From positions 1,674,001 through 1,738,000 of the forward strand of contig NZ_CP145904.1 in assembly GCF_036895565.1 (NCBI RefSeq): DNA of 64,000 nt, written 5' to 3'. Made by a program: the position numbers and the translations under genes. Within the stretch, counting starts at the first letter, position 1, and each line of letters starts with the position of its first letter. This stretch comes from Flavobacterium sp. KS-LB2. GTDB taxonomy: Bacteria; Bacteroidota; Bacteroidia; Flavobacteriales; Flavobacteriaceae. The notes beneath the pieces are model-generated. The model saw only the letters and a program-made list of their open reading frames with translations. It was not told where the DNA came from and searched no databases. Positions 51,947-60,686 of this stretch are shown here, one piece after another.

Positions 51947-53185
51947 ATGAATAACACCACACGAATTAAATTATCTATAATGATGTTCCTAGAATTTTTT
52001 ATCTGGGGAGCATGGTTTGTAACACTTGGTACGTTTCTAGGGAATAATCTAAAAGCATCTGGAGCAGAATCTGCTGCCATTTTTTCTACACAATCATGGG
52101 GCGCTATTATTGCACCTTTTATTATAGGTTTGATTGCTGATCGATATTTTAATGCTGAGAAAATTTTAGGTATTCTACATCTTATTGGAGCATTTCTAAT
52201 GTATCAAATGTATCAGTCAGAAGACGTTGGAATGTTTTATACTTACGTTCTAAGTTATATGATTTTATACATGCCAACATTAGCATTAGTAAATTCAGTG
52301 TCTTTTAATCAAATGAAAGATCCAGAAAAAGAATTCGCAAACATTAGAGTATGGGGAACTATTGGTTGGATTATTGCAGGATTATCCATTAGTTACTTCT
52401 TTCATTGGGATTCTAAAGAAGCAATTAGCTCAGGTTTACTAAAAAATACCTTTTTACTAGCGGGTGTTGCAGCTTTCATTTTAGGTTTATTTAGTTTTTC
52501 ATTACCAAAAACACCACCAAAAGTGAGCGATGAAAAAATAAAAATTGGAGATATTATAGGTCTTGATGCTTTGAAATTATTGAAAGACAAGAACTTCGCT
52601 ATCTTTTTCATTTCGTCTATACTAATTTGTATTCCTCTTGCTTTTTATTACCAAAATGCTAATCTCTTTTTGACAGAAGCTGGAGTTGAAAATCCAACTG
52701 GTAAAATGGCTATAGGGCAAATATCAGAAGCTTTATTTCTATTATTGATACCTGTATTTTTTACTCGTTTTGGTTTCAAAAAAACTATTTTAATTGGGAT
52801 GTTAGCATGGGCAATTCGTTACGTTTTATTTGCTTATGGTAATGGTGGAGATTTAAGTTTCATGTTGATTATAGGAATTGCGTTACACGGTATTTGTTAT
52901 GATTTCTTTTTTGTTTCGGGCCAAATTTACACCAACTCAAAAGCGGGAGAAAAATATAAAAGTGCAGCACAGGGTTTAATCACTTTAGCAACTTATGGAG
53001 TTGGTATGTTGATTGGTTTTGCAGTTGCAGGCTGGATAACGGACAATTACAAAATGGCTGATGGAGCCGTAAACTGGCAAATGGTTTGGATCATTCCTGC
53101 TGGAATTGCTACCGTTGTATTTGTACTTTTCGCACTTTTATTCAATGAAAAAAACAAAGTAGTAGAAACGTCTTCTGCAGTATAA
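51947..53185 (+). CDS. MFS transporter, nucleoside:H+ symporter (NupG)-like
   Basis: A 412-residue 12-helix membrane protein. The N-terminal MMFLEFFIWGAWFVTLGTFL, GAIIAPFIIGLIADRYFNAE and NIRVWGTIGWIIAGL fit the Nuc_H_symporter subfamily. In Bacteroidota such genes often stand in carbohydrate loci with Gfo/Idh and isomerase genes, so a sugar or keto-sugar may be the cargo, rather than a nucleoside. It lies 55 bases after the DUF1080 gene and 9 bases before the next gene. It would bring periplasmic products into the cytoplasm. Confidence 0.88.
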   Translation: MNNTTRIKLSIMMFLEFFIWGAWFVTLGTFLGNNLKASGAESAAIFSTQSWGAIIAPFIIGLIADRYFNAEKILGILHLIGAFLMYQMYQSEDVGMFYTYVLSYMILYMPTLALVNSVSFNQMKDPEKEFANIRVWGTIGWIIAGLSISYFFHWDSKEAISSGLLKNTFLLAGVAAFILGLFSFSLPKTPPKVSDEKIKIGDIIGLDALKLLKDKNFAIFFISSILICIPLAFYYQNANLFLTEAGVENPTGKMAIGQISEALFLLLIPVFFTRFGFKKTILIGMLAWAIRYVLFAYGNGGDLSFMLIIGIALHGICYDFFFVSGQIYTNSKAGEKYKSAAQGLITLATYGVGMLIGFAVAGWITDNYKMADGAVNWQMVWIIPAGIATVVFVLFALLFNEKNKVVETSSAV

Positions 53186-53194
53186 AAATAAAAA

Positions 53195-54088
53195 ATGAGT
53201 ACGAATCTAAATAGAAGATCTGCCATAAAAGGAATATTAGCTAGTACGGCTGCTATGGGAATTCCTTCGGGATTATCTGCTTTCGCTATGCCAAAAAAAG
53301 AGATAGAAACACAATTGGGTAAATTAAAAGGAAACATAAATCACTCTGTTTCTCGTTGGTGTTTTGATAATCTTGATTTAGAGACACTTTGCATTGAAGC
53401 AAAGAAACTTGGAATAACCGGTATTGATTTAGTAGGACCATCATCTTGGCCAACATTGAAGAAATATGACTTAGTTTCAACAATGTGTAACGGTGCTGAA
53501 ATTAATTTGGTAGATGGTTTTAATGATATAAAATTTCATGAAACGCTTTTAAAAAATTATACAGAAATGATTCCGCTAGTGGCAAAAGCGGGTTATAAAA
53601 ATCTAATTTGTTTTAGCGGAAGCAGAAGAGGAAAAACAGATGAAGAAGGTTGGAGTAATTGCGTTTTGGGCTTACAAAAACTAATTCCATTGGCTGAAAA
53701 GCACAATGTGATTTTAGTCATGGAATTATTAAACAGTAAAATTGACCATAAAGATTACCAATGTGACAGGACATCATGGGGAGTTGAACTTGCGAAGCGC
53801 TTGAACTCAGAAAACTTCAAACTTCTTTATGATATTTATCACATGCAAATTGATGAAGGTGATGTGATTAGAAACATAAGAGACAACCATCAATATATTG
53901 CACATTTTCATACGGCTGGTGTTCCGGGACGAAATGAAATTGATGCGACACAGGAATTAAATTATGAAGCAATAATGAAAGCAATTGTAAAAACTGGTTT
54001 TAAAGGCTTTGTCGGACAAGAATTTATCCCCAAAAACCCCGATAAGCTGGCTTCGTTGAAGCAAGCTATTACAATATGTGATGTCTAA
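53195..54088 (+). CDS. Exported hydroxypyruvate isomerase-like TIM-barrel protein
   Basis: A 297-residue TIM-barrel protein with a Tat-like signal (NRRSAIKGILASTAAMGIPS, residues 5-24). The barrel has ISRWCF-like NHSVSRWCFDNLDLE, LGITGIDLVGPSSW, the metal-ligand candidates VILVMELLNSKIDH (Glu), FKLLYDIYHMQIDEGD (Asp, His), IAHFHTAGVPGRNEID (His) and GFKGFVGQEFIPK (Glu). These match hydroxypyruvate isomerase/Hyi-type AP-endonuclease-2 barrels. Export makes glyoxylate metabolism unlikely. An epimerase or lyase acting on an oxidised sugar in the periplasm suits the context better. Confidence 0.85.
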   Translation: MSTNLNRRSAIKGILASTAAMGIPSGLSAFAMPKKEIETQLGKLKGNINHSVSRWCFDNLDLETLCIEAKKLGITGIDLVGPSSWPTLKKYDLVSTMCNGAEINLVDGFNDIKFHETLLKNYTEMIPLVAKAGYKNLICFSGSRRGKTDEEGWSNCVLGLQKLIPLAEKHNVILVMELLNSKIDHKDYQCDRTSWGVELAKRLNSENFKLLYDIYHMQIDEGDVIRNIRDNHQYIAHFHTAGVPGRNEIDATQELNYEAIMKAIVKTGFKGFVGQEFIPKNPDKLASLKQAITICDV

Positions 54089-54107
54089 TTAATCTAAAAA
54101 AAAAAAC

Positions 54108-54983
54108 ATGATAAAAAGAAGAGAATTTTTAATTAATGCAGGTTTAGCATTAGGCGCTTTAGCCATTGCTCCTACATTTGCTTTTGACTCTAAAAAAAGA
54201 GCCATAGGAATTCAATTATGGACACTACGTGATACATTACCGAAAGATGTTAAAGGTGTTTTAGCTCAAGTTGGAAAAGCAGGATTCACTGAAGTTGAAA
54301 CTTTTGGTTATTCTGCAGACAAAGGTTTCTTTGGAACTTCTGTACATGATTTTAAATCCATGTTGGATGATAATGGTTTAAAAGCGACGAGTAATCATTT
54401 TGATTTTAATTCGATGATTAAAGATGGTTCAACTGATCTTGTAAAATCATACGTAGAAACAGCAAATCATTTAGGAAGCGAATATGTAACGGTACCTTAC
54501 ATAGTTTCTGAATTGCGCGGAACAAGTGGGGACGATTATAAAAAATTAGCCCTACAAATCAATAAAGTAGGTGAAATTTGTAAAGCAGGAGGTTTAAAAT
54601 TAGCGTATCACAATCATGATTTTGAATTTACAAAATTCGGATCAACAAATGGGTATGAGATTTTATTGAATGAAACAGATAAAAACTTAGTTGATTTTGA
54701 AATGGATTTATACTGGGTAGTTCGTTCTGGAAATGATCCTTTGCAATTATTCCAAAAATATCCTGGGCGTTTCACCATGTGGCACGTAAAAGATATGGAT
54801 AAAGTAAATCCGGATTGGAATGCCGAAATAGGAACTGGAGCAATTGATTTCAAATCGATTTTTGCTCAAGCTGAACTTTCCGGAATGAAACGTTTCTTTT
54901 TGGAACACGAATCAAACTACAAACCAAATCCGATAGAATCCGCAGTAACAAGTTTTAATTACATTAAGAAGAATTTAATCTAA
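54108..54983 (+). CDS. Exported sugar phosphate isomerase/epimerase-like TIM-barrel protein
   Basis: A 291-residue TIM-barrel protein with a short twin-Arg start (IKRREFLINAGLALGALAIA, residues 2-21, cleavage after TFA). The barrel includes RAIGIQLWTLRDTLPKDVKG, GFTEVETFGYS, LKLAYHNHDFEFTKFG (His, metal-ligand region), VDFEMDLYWVVRSGNDPLQL, FTMWHVKDMDKVN (His, Asp) and RFFLEHESNYKP (Glu). It ends the locus and is followed by a strong terminator. Similar exported barrels occur in keto-sugar clusters, where some cleave 3-keto-glycosides; that role is inferred. Confidence 0.85.
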   Translation: MIKRREFLINAGLALGALAIAPTFAFDSKKRAIGIQLWTLRDTLPKDVKGVLAQVGKAGFTEVETFGYSADKGFFGTSVHDFKSMLDDNGLKATSNHFDFNSMIKDGSTDLVKSYVETANHLGSEYVTVPYIVSELRGTSGDDYKKLALQINKVGEICKAGGLKLAYHNHDFEFTKFGSTNGYEILLNETDKNLVDFEMDLYWVVRSGNDPLQLFQKYPGRFTMWHVKDMDKVNPDWNAEIGTGAIDFKSIFAQAELSGMKRFFLEHESNYKPNPIESAVTSFNYIKKNLI

Positions 54984-55006
54984 ATGTTTTAAAAAATAGT
55001 AATTAT

Positions 55007-55038
55007 AAAAAAGGGATACTTATTGTATCCCTTTTTTT
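55007..55038. terminator. Strong bidirectional terminator
   Basis: AAAAAAGGGATAC (55007-55019) pairs perfectly with GTATCCCTTTTTT (55025-55037) over a 5-base loop, with A and T tracts on both sides. It lies between the end of the sugar-oxidation locus and the convergent M1 peptidase gene. Confidence 0.9.
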
Positions 55039-55055
55039 ATAATTTATTCTGAAAC

Positions 55056-56711
55056 TTACTCGGTAATATTAAAACCAGCTACATAAAAGTTTTTATCTAT
55101 TTCCAGTATTGAATTTTCAGAATTTACTGGAATACTCTTCCATTCTATTTCTGGTTGAAGTAATTCTTCTTTTCCATTCAAAGTTACTTTAACAGGCATC
55201 TTAAATTCAGCAACACAATTCGTCCAGCGATATCCAAACTGATTATCTTTGAAAAAATATTCTAATGTTGGAATTCTAGTATCTCTTAAATACTGATTAA
55301 AAACGGTAGATAAATCGATTCCAACTTGCTGACCTAAATAATCTTCAATTTGTTTAGTAGTTACCGTTTGGTGATAAAAAGTACTATTTAAACCTCTCAA
55401 TATTCCTCTCCATTTTTCGTCATTATTTACAATTTGGCGTATAGTATGCAGCATATTTCCTCCTTTTGGGTACATATCACCAGAGCCTTCATTGTTAACA
55501 TTGTAGTTCCCGATAATGGGTTTGTCATTATCTATACCTTTCCTTGTTCCTCTAACATATTCAAATCCAGCCTCTTTTCCATAGTAATATTCTACAAATA
55601 GACTTTCTGAATAGTTCGTAAAACTTTCATGAATCCACATGTCGGCAATATCTTTATAAGTGATATTATTAGCAAACCATTCATGTCCAGATTCATGGAT
55701 AATGATAAAATCAAATTTTAATCCCCAACCCGTTCCACTCAAATCCCGGCCTAAATATCCATTTTTAAATTTATTTCCATACGTTACTGAGCTTTGATGT
55801 TCCATTCCTAAATAAGGTGCTTCAACTAACTTGTAACTATCTTCATAAAATGGATAGGGTCCAAACCAATGTTCAAAAGCTTTTAGCATTCTAGGAACAT
55901 CTTGGAAATGTTCTTTGGCTTTCGCCAAATTGTCTCTCAAAACATAATAAGTACAGTCTAAATTCCCCTTCTCCCCTTTGAATCTCTCCGAAAACGAAAC
56001 ATAATCCCCAATATTTATGTTTACACCATAATTATTGATTGGATTGGAAACATACCAATTATAGGTTTTAGTTCCATCTTTCATGTTAGTGACACTTTGT
56101 AAACGTCCATTGGATACATTCATCAAATTTTTTGGAACATTTACACTAATCAGCATATTCTCCACTTCGTCATACATATGATCTTTATTTGGCCACCACA
56201 CACTAGCACCCAATCCCTGACAAGATGAAGCAATAAAAGAATTGCCATTACTGTCTTTTTTCCAAGTAATTCCTCCGTCCCAAGGTGGATTTACAGCTAC
56301 TTTTGGTTTTCCGCCATAAAATATGGTAATTTCTTTTAGTGCACCTTTTGTTTGAGGAGCAATCAATTCAATAAAAAATGCATTTCCTTCCCTTTTGTAT
56401 TTTAAAGTCTTTCCTTCTTGAATAACTTTAGTAATGTTCATAGGATTTTGCAAGTCAATTTGCATACTGTTGTATTCTTGAATAACTTGATATTTTATTG
56501 TATTGGAGCCTGAAATGGTACTATCTGCAGGATTAACTTTAATGTTAAGGTGATAGTTTTTTAGATCCCACCATGCTCTTTCTTTTGTGATACTTCCGCG
56601 CAAAGTATCTTGTCTTGTGAATAGTTGCGCTGATTTATTCAATAAACCTTGTGCATTTAGACCGTTAAAAAAAAGAACTGCAATAAAAATAATACTAAAC
56701 TGTTTTTTCAT
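55056..56711 (-). CDS. Secreted M1-family metallopeptidase
   Basis: A 551-residue zinc peptidase with a signal peptide (residues 1-20, IIFIAVLFFNGLNA). The zinc site is HESGH at 339-343 with the distal Glu362 (MWIHESFTNYSES). The exopeptidase loop LGMEHQSSVTYG (301-312) stands for GAMEN, with His in place of Asn. It lacks the large C-terminal ERAP-like domain, as in short Bacteroidota M1 proteins. It cleaves N-terminal residues from peptides in the periplasm or outside. It is 50 bases downstream of the PhoD-like gene in the same direction. Confidence 0.9.
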   Translation of the reverse strand: MKKQFSIIFIAVLFFNGLNAQGLLNKSAQLFTRQDTLRGSITKERAWWDLKNYHLNIKVNPADSTISGSNTIKYQVIQEYNSMQIDLQNPMNITKVIQEGKTLKYKREGNAFFIELIAPQTKGALKEITIFYGGKPKVAVNPPWDGGITWKKDSNGNSFIASSCQGLGASVWWPNKDHMYDEVENMLISVNVPKNLMNVSNGRLQSVTNMKDGTKTYNWYVSNPINNYGVNINIGDYVSFSERFKGEKGNLDCTYYVLRDNLAKAKEHFQDVPRMLKAFEHWFGPYPFYEDSYKLVEAPYLGMEHQSSVTYGNKFKNGYLGRDLSGTGWGLKFDFIIIHESGHEWFANNITYKDIADMWIHESFTNYSESLFVEYYYGKEAGFEYVRGTRKGIDNDKPIIGNYNVNNEGSGDMYPKGGNMLHTIRQIVNNDEKWRGILRGLNSTFYHQTVTTKQIEDYLGQQVGIDLSTVFNQYLRDTRIPTLEYFFKDNQFGYRWTNCVAEFKMPVKVTLNGKEELLQPEIEWKSIPVNSENSILEIDKNFYVAGFNITE

Positions 56712-56761
56712 AATTAATCATTTTAGACAAAAATAAACTTTATATTGGGTACTCTAAAAAA

Positions 56762-57808
56762 TTATTTTCCAGAATATACTTGAACATATTCTTGAATTAA
56801 TTTATTTTTTTTCCCTCGGATTTCCATGATCACTTTATTGTTATTAAAATCAAATTTTAAGAGTCCAAAATTCAATTCTTTAACCACTTCTCCCTTCACA
56901 TAAGGATTTTCTTCCCCAGAAAAATTAGCGTAAGTATGCGTCAATCCACTAGATGTAAAATCAATTAAAGGATATGACAAACCGGCAACGTTTTTTGAAG
57001 AAAAAGTTGCTATATGGCGGTCGCCAGAGAGTATAAAAGTACCTTTTGCTTTTGTAGAAACTATCAATTGCTCAAGCTTCTCTATTTCATGAGGAAAATT
57101 ACCCCAAGCTTCAAATCCATGCTTATTTGATAAAAATTGAATGCTACTAACAATAACATTAAATTGTGCATCGGATGATTGAAGTACTTTTTCCAACCAT
57201 GCCCATTGTGCTTCTCCTAATAGTGTTCCATCACCATATCTATTGGGTTGAAAACGCTTTTTTGAATCGGTAGATTTTGTTAATGTGGTTCTAAAATAAC
57301 GTGTATCTAACACGATAATTTTTATTTTATTTTCATTTATAACAATAGTTTTATCAGTATAAACACCTTCTCGTTTTCGCTCAGAAGCATTCATTGGAGT
57401 GTCTAAAAAATCCAACAAAAGCTGTTGACTTTCTCTTTTAAAAGGATATTCTTCTCCGCCGTCATTTGCGCCAAAATCATGATCGTCCCAAGTTCCTAAA
57501 ATGATTTTGTTTTTTATAAATTTCAGATAATCAGCATCCTGTTTCTGAATTTCATAATTTTTTTTAAGAACCTGCATATCCTCAGTATCCGAATAGACAT
57601 TATCACCGCCCCAAATCCATACGGACGGATGATTTTCATCTATCGCTGACCAAAGTTCATTCTTAATTTTCTGGTTGTCGCAAGAACCGAAAGCAACCGT
57701 TAAAAAGGTATTTTGAACCGGTTTTTCAGTTATAATAGTGGATTTTGTATCCTGCGTTTTGCAACCAATAAAGACCAAAAAACCAAAAATAAAAAGTATT
57801 TTTTTCAT
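56762..57808 (-). CDS. PhoD-like (alkaline phosphatase D) lipoprotein
   Basis: A 348-residue lipoprotein; the signal ends in the lipobox FLVFIGC with Cys16. The metallophosphoesterase core of PhoD type is visible: FGSCDNQKI, VWIWGGDNVYSDTEDM, LGTWDDHDFGANDGG, IIVLDTRYFRTTL and LSGDRHIATFSS, which together supply the Asp, His and Asn metal ligands. The family hydrolyses phosphodiesters or monoesters with Ca/Fe. Short forms like this also occur as phospholipase-D-like enzymes. It is probably anchored in the outer or inner membrane, facing the periplasm. It may share a transcript with the M1 gene. Confidence 0.9.
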   Translation of the reverse strand: MKKILFIFGFLVFIGCKTQDTKSTIITEKPVQNTFLTVAFGSCDNQKIKNELWSAIDENHPSVWIWGGDNVYSDTEDMQVLKKNYEIQKQDADYLKFIKNKIILGTWDDHDFGANDGGEEYPFKRESQQLLLDFLDTPMNASERKREGVYTDKTIVINENKIKIIVLDTRYFRTTLTKSTDSKKRFQPNRYGDGTLLGEAQWAWLEKVLQSSDAQFNVIVSSIQFLSNKHGFEAWGNFPHEIEKLEQLIVSTKAKGTFILSGDRHIATFSSKNVAGLSYPLIDFTSSGLTHTYANFSGEENPYVKGEVVKELNFGLLKFDFNNNKVIMEIRGKKNKLIQEYVQVYSGK

Positions 57809-57892
57809 GTGGTATTTTTATAAAATATGTTTAAATTCTAAATTTGCTACGAAGATATAAAAATCAGTTCAGTTCAACTTTAAGTAAAGTTT

Positions 57893-57936
57893 AATAAAAA
57901 AGCGACTATTCTTATGGAAATAGTCGCTTTTCTTAT
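57893..57936 (-). terminator. Terminator of the ATP-grasp/aminopeptidase/esterase operon
   Basis: AAAAGCGACTATT (57898-57910) pairs with AATAGTCGCTTTT (57919-57931) over an 8-base loop. On the minus strand TTTTTATTAA follows. It lies 18 bases after the ATP-grasp stop. Confidence 0.85.
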
Positions 57937-57953
57937 AGATTTTAAACCAAAAA

Positions 57954-59168
57954 TTAATGAAGGTTTGTCACTTTACTTTGTTCAACTACAGCGGTAAAAT
58001 CATTTGCTAAACGATTCCCATAATCCTCTAGCAATTCTAAAACTCTTTCTTGTTTATCTGATTTCACTATCAATCCAGCATGATATTCTAGTGGAACTTT
58101 AAAGCAAACTTCCGGATCTGAAAACGATGTTAAATTAGGATGTTGGAATTTTGACAATGTCAAAACGATACCTGCATATCCTTTTTTTACTTTTGGCAAA
58201 ATGTATTTAGTACCTTTAACCAATGCGTCTTCAATTGCAGCCCATTCTTTCCATAAATTAATATTAGAAGCTTCAGTTACCATTTCGGCCAAATGCGCTC
58301 CTCCTACTCTTGAAGAAGTTTCCAGGAAATAAATTTGACCATCATCATTACATTTTATGAATTCAGTATGTGCGGCACCATGTTTCAATCCGAAGCCTTT
58401 CATTACTTCTTCATTTAACTTTTTTATGGCTTTATCATCCTCTGAATTGTACTTAATATTAGCTGAACGGAAAACACCGCCACCTTGAGAAATTTCCATT
58501 GGAGTGGCTAAATATTTTGAAGTCAAACTAAAAATTACTTTACTTTCTGAAATCAAACTATCACAATGATACACATCGCCTGGTTTGAATTGTTCTAATA
58601 AATATTTGAATCTGTTATTCCCCATTTCATTGATATGAATCCACAAACTCTCTTTGTCATATATTTTTATGATTCCTGTTGCCGAAGCTTCGGAACGTGG
58701 TTTCAAAACCCATGGAGCTGAAATCGTGTCTGCAAAAGTATTGATGTCATGATCATTAAATAAAGAACAAAATGCCGGAATAGGAATTCCACAACTTTTT
58801 GCTCTCATGCGCATCGCCAGTTTATCTCTAAAATAACGTCCCGTTGTTTGTCCCATCCCGTCAATACGGAGATTTTCTCTGAGATACGTCGCTTTTTCCA
58901 CATCGTAATCGTCTAGAGCAACAATTGCGTCAATTTTAGTGGATTTCATAAAATTACCAACACCTAACAGCAGATGTTCTAAATTCCAATCGACATCTTG
59001 GCCTTCCATATAAAAAATCTCATCGATATGTTGATGTGGCCATGGTTTGTCTCTCAGTTTTTCACTTGTCACTAAATAGACTTTGTTGCCTAACTTTTTT
59101 AAATTAATTAAAAAATCGGAACCCTTGAAATAATTTGAAATACAAAGGAAGGTTTTAGAGTTTTCCAT
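57954..59168 (-). CDS. ATP-grasp ligase (carbamoyl-phosphate-synthase-like type)
   Basis: A 404-residue ATP-grasp protein. The N-terminal Rossmann-like part is TFLCISNYFKGSDFLINLKK, with KIDAIVALDDYDVEKATYLR. The central ATP-binding Lys is in ISAPWVLKPRSEASATGIIK, and the Mg site is in IYFLETSSRVGGAHLAEMV (Glu-x-Ser-x-Arg). This layout is that of BL00235/L-amino-acid-ligase-like ATP-grasp enzymes, which join two amino acids or an acid and an amine. It is encoded 3 bases after a leucyl aminopeptidase gene, so ligation and peptide trimming may be linked. The substrate is unknown. Confidence 0.85.
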   Translation of the reverse strand: MENSKTFLCISNYFKGSDFLINLKKLGNKVYLVTSEKLRDKPWPHQHIDEIFYMEGQDVDWNLEHLLLGVGNFMKSTKIDAIVALDDYDVEKATYLRENLRIDGMGQTTGRYFRDKLAMRMRAKSCGIPIPAFCSLFNDHDINTFADTISAPWVLKPRSEASATGIIKIYDKESLWIHINEMGNNRFKYLLEQFKPGDVYHCDSLISESKVIFSLTSKYLATPMEISQGGGVFRSANIKYNSEDDKAIKKLNEEVMKGFGLKHGAAHTEFIKCNDDGQIYFLETSSRVGGAHLAEMVTEASNINLWKEWAAIEDALVKGTKYILPKVKKGYAGIVLTLSKFQHPNLTSFSDPEVCFKVPLEYHAGLIVKSDKQERVLELLEDYGNRLANDFTAVVEQSKVTNLH

Positions 59169-59171
59169 ACG

Positions 59172-60605
59172 TTATAAATTTTCAATGAATTTAGTTAATA
59201 AATGAACTCCATATCCTGTAGCATGCTTACTTTTAGCAAATTCATCATCGCCAAATGCGACACCTGCAACATCAAGATGAGCCCAAGCTTTGTGTTCTTG
59301 GGTGAAATATTCTAAAAATTTAGCGGCACTAATTGCTCCAGCTACGGGTTTTCCACTATAATTTTTCACATCGGCAATATCACTTTCAATATCTGATTTA
59401 TAGGTATCCCAAAGCGGTAAAGGCCACAAACGCTCTCCAATTGCATCTCCGTTTTCTTGCAGTTTCTGAGCCATTTCTGTATTATTGGTAAACAAAGCAC
59501 CACATTCATACCCAAAAGTACCAACACTGCTTCCCGTAAGTGTAGCAATATCAACAATGTACTCTGGTTGGAAATTTTTAATTAAATACGACAATCCATC
59601 GGCTAAAATAAGTCGACCTTCGGCATCTGTATCAATTATTTCAATCGAATGTCCACTATAACTGTGAATCACATCACTTGGTAAAAATGATTTAGCATCA
59701 ACGGAGTTTTCGGCGCAAGGAACAATTGCAGTCACTTTTACGGGTAATTGCAAATCAGCAATCAATTGCATAGCTCCAAAAACAGCACCACCACCAGCCA
59801 TATCACATTTCATATGAAGCATGCCGGATGTTTTTATGTTTAATCCTCCAGTATCAAAGGTGATTCCTTTCCCTACTAGCCCAACATGTTTTAGATGCTC
59901 GACTTTGGCTGCAGGAGTGTAATTCATGATGATAAATTGAGGTTCATTTTCGCTTCCTTTACCTACGGCTAAAAAGGCACCTAAACCCACTCTTTTTGAA
60001 GCATCATAACCCAAAATTTCTACATCAAAGCCGTATTCTTGCCCTTTTTCTTTAGCCCAATTTGCTAAATATTTTGGATTAATTGTGTTAGGTGGTAAAT
60101 CGACTAAATTATAAGTTGCTAATTGTGCTTTGGCAATTTTAATTGCTTTTTTGGCTGTAGCCAAATAATCTTTTTCAGATACTAAACTTAAAATAAAATC
60201 ACTATTCAGAAAGGGATGTGCTTTTTTTTCTGATTTAAAATGTCCTAAATCATAGGTTCCTAACAGCAAGCCAGAAATCATTGCTTCAATCTGATCCTGA
60301 GTGAATTGTTCTGGTACAACTAAAGCAACATTTAAACTAAAATTTTCTTTTTGTTTAGAAGCGATACGACGAAAAATAGTTTTTAAGGATTTATAATCTA
60401 TCTCTTTTCCTAAGCCAATAAAAACATGTGCATTGTTATTTTTTTCGGCTAGATAATGTGTGTCTTTTTTTCCAGAAAAAATTTTTGAAGTTACTTCTAG
60501 CCCATTAAAAGTCATAGGAACAATACTTTTTTCATAGGTTTCAAAAACTGGAACCAAAATTGTTCCTGAAAAATTAGTTACGTCTTGTATTGTATTTGTT
60601 TTCAT
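59172..60605 (-). CDS. M17 leucyl aminopeptidase
   Basis: A 477-residue M17 peptidase. The catalytic domain holds VGLVGKGITFDTGGLNIKTS (metal-binding Lys and Asp), MKCDMAGGGAVFGAM and the family signature DTDAEGRLILADGLSY (usually NTDAEGR), with the C-terminal active-site Arg in that segment and GAISAAKFLEYF later. It works as a hexamer with two metals, in the cytoplasm, on N-terminal Leu and other residues, Cys-Gly included in some. The protein is normal in length. The close link to an ATP-grasp gene (3 bases) and an esterase (81 bases) makes a special role likely. Confidence 0.93.
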   Translation of the reverse strand: MKTNTIQDVTNFSGTILVPVFETYEKSIVPMTFNGLEVTSKIFSGKKDTHYLAEKNNNAHVFIGLGKEIDYKSLKTIFRRIASKQKENFSLNVALVVPEQFTQDQIEAMISGLLLGTYDLGHFKSEKKAHPFLNSDFILSLVSEKDYLATAKKAIKIAKAQLATYNLVDLPPNTINPKYLANWAKEKGQEYGFDVEILGYDASKRVGLGAFLAVGKGSENEPQFIIMNYTPAAKVEHLKHVGLVGKGITFDTGGLNIKTSGMLHMKCDMAGGGAVFGAMQLIADLQLPVKVTAIVPCAENSVDAKSFLPSDVIHSYSGHSIEIIDTDAEGRLILADGLSYLIKNFQPEYIVDIATLTGSSVGTFGYECGALFTNNTEMAQKLQENGDAIGERLWPLPLWDTYKSDIESDIADVKNYSGKPVAGAISAAKFLEYFTQEHKAWAHLDVAGVAFGDDEFAKSKHATGYGVHLLTKFIENL

Positions 60606-60686
60606 TTGTTCTTTTAATTTATTGCATTATTGTATTTTATAAAAATGCATGCTATTTCTTAATTCTTTAAGGGTTAAATACGAGAC

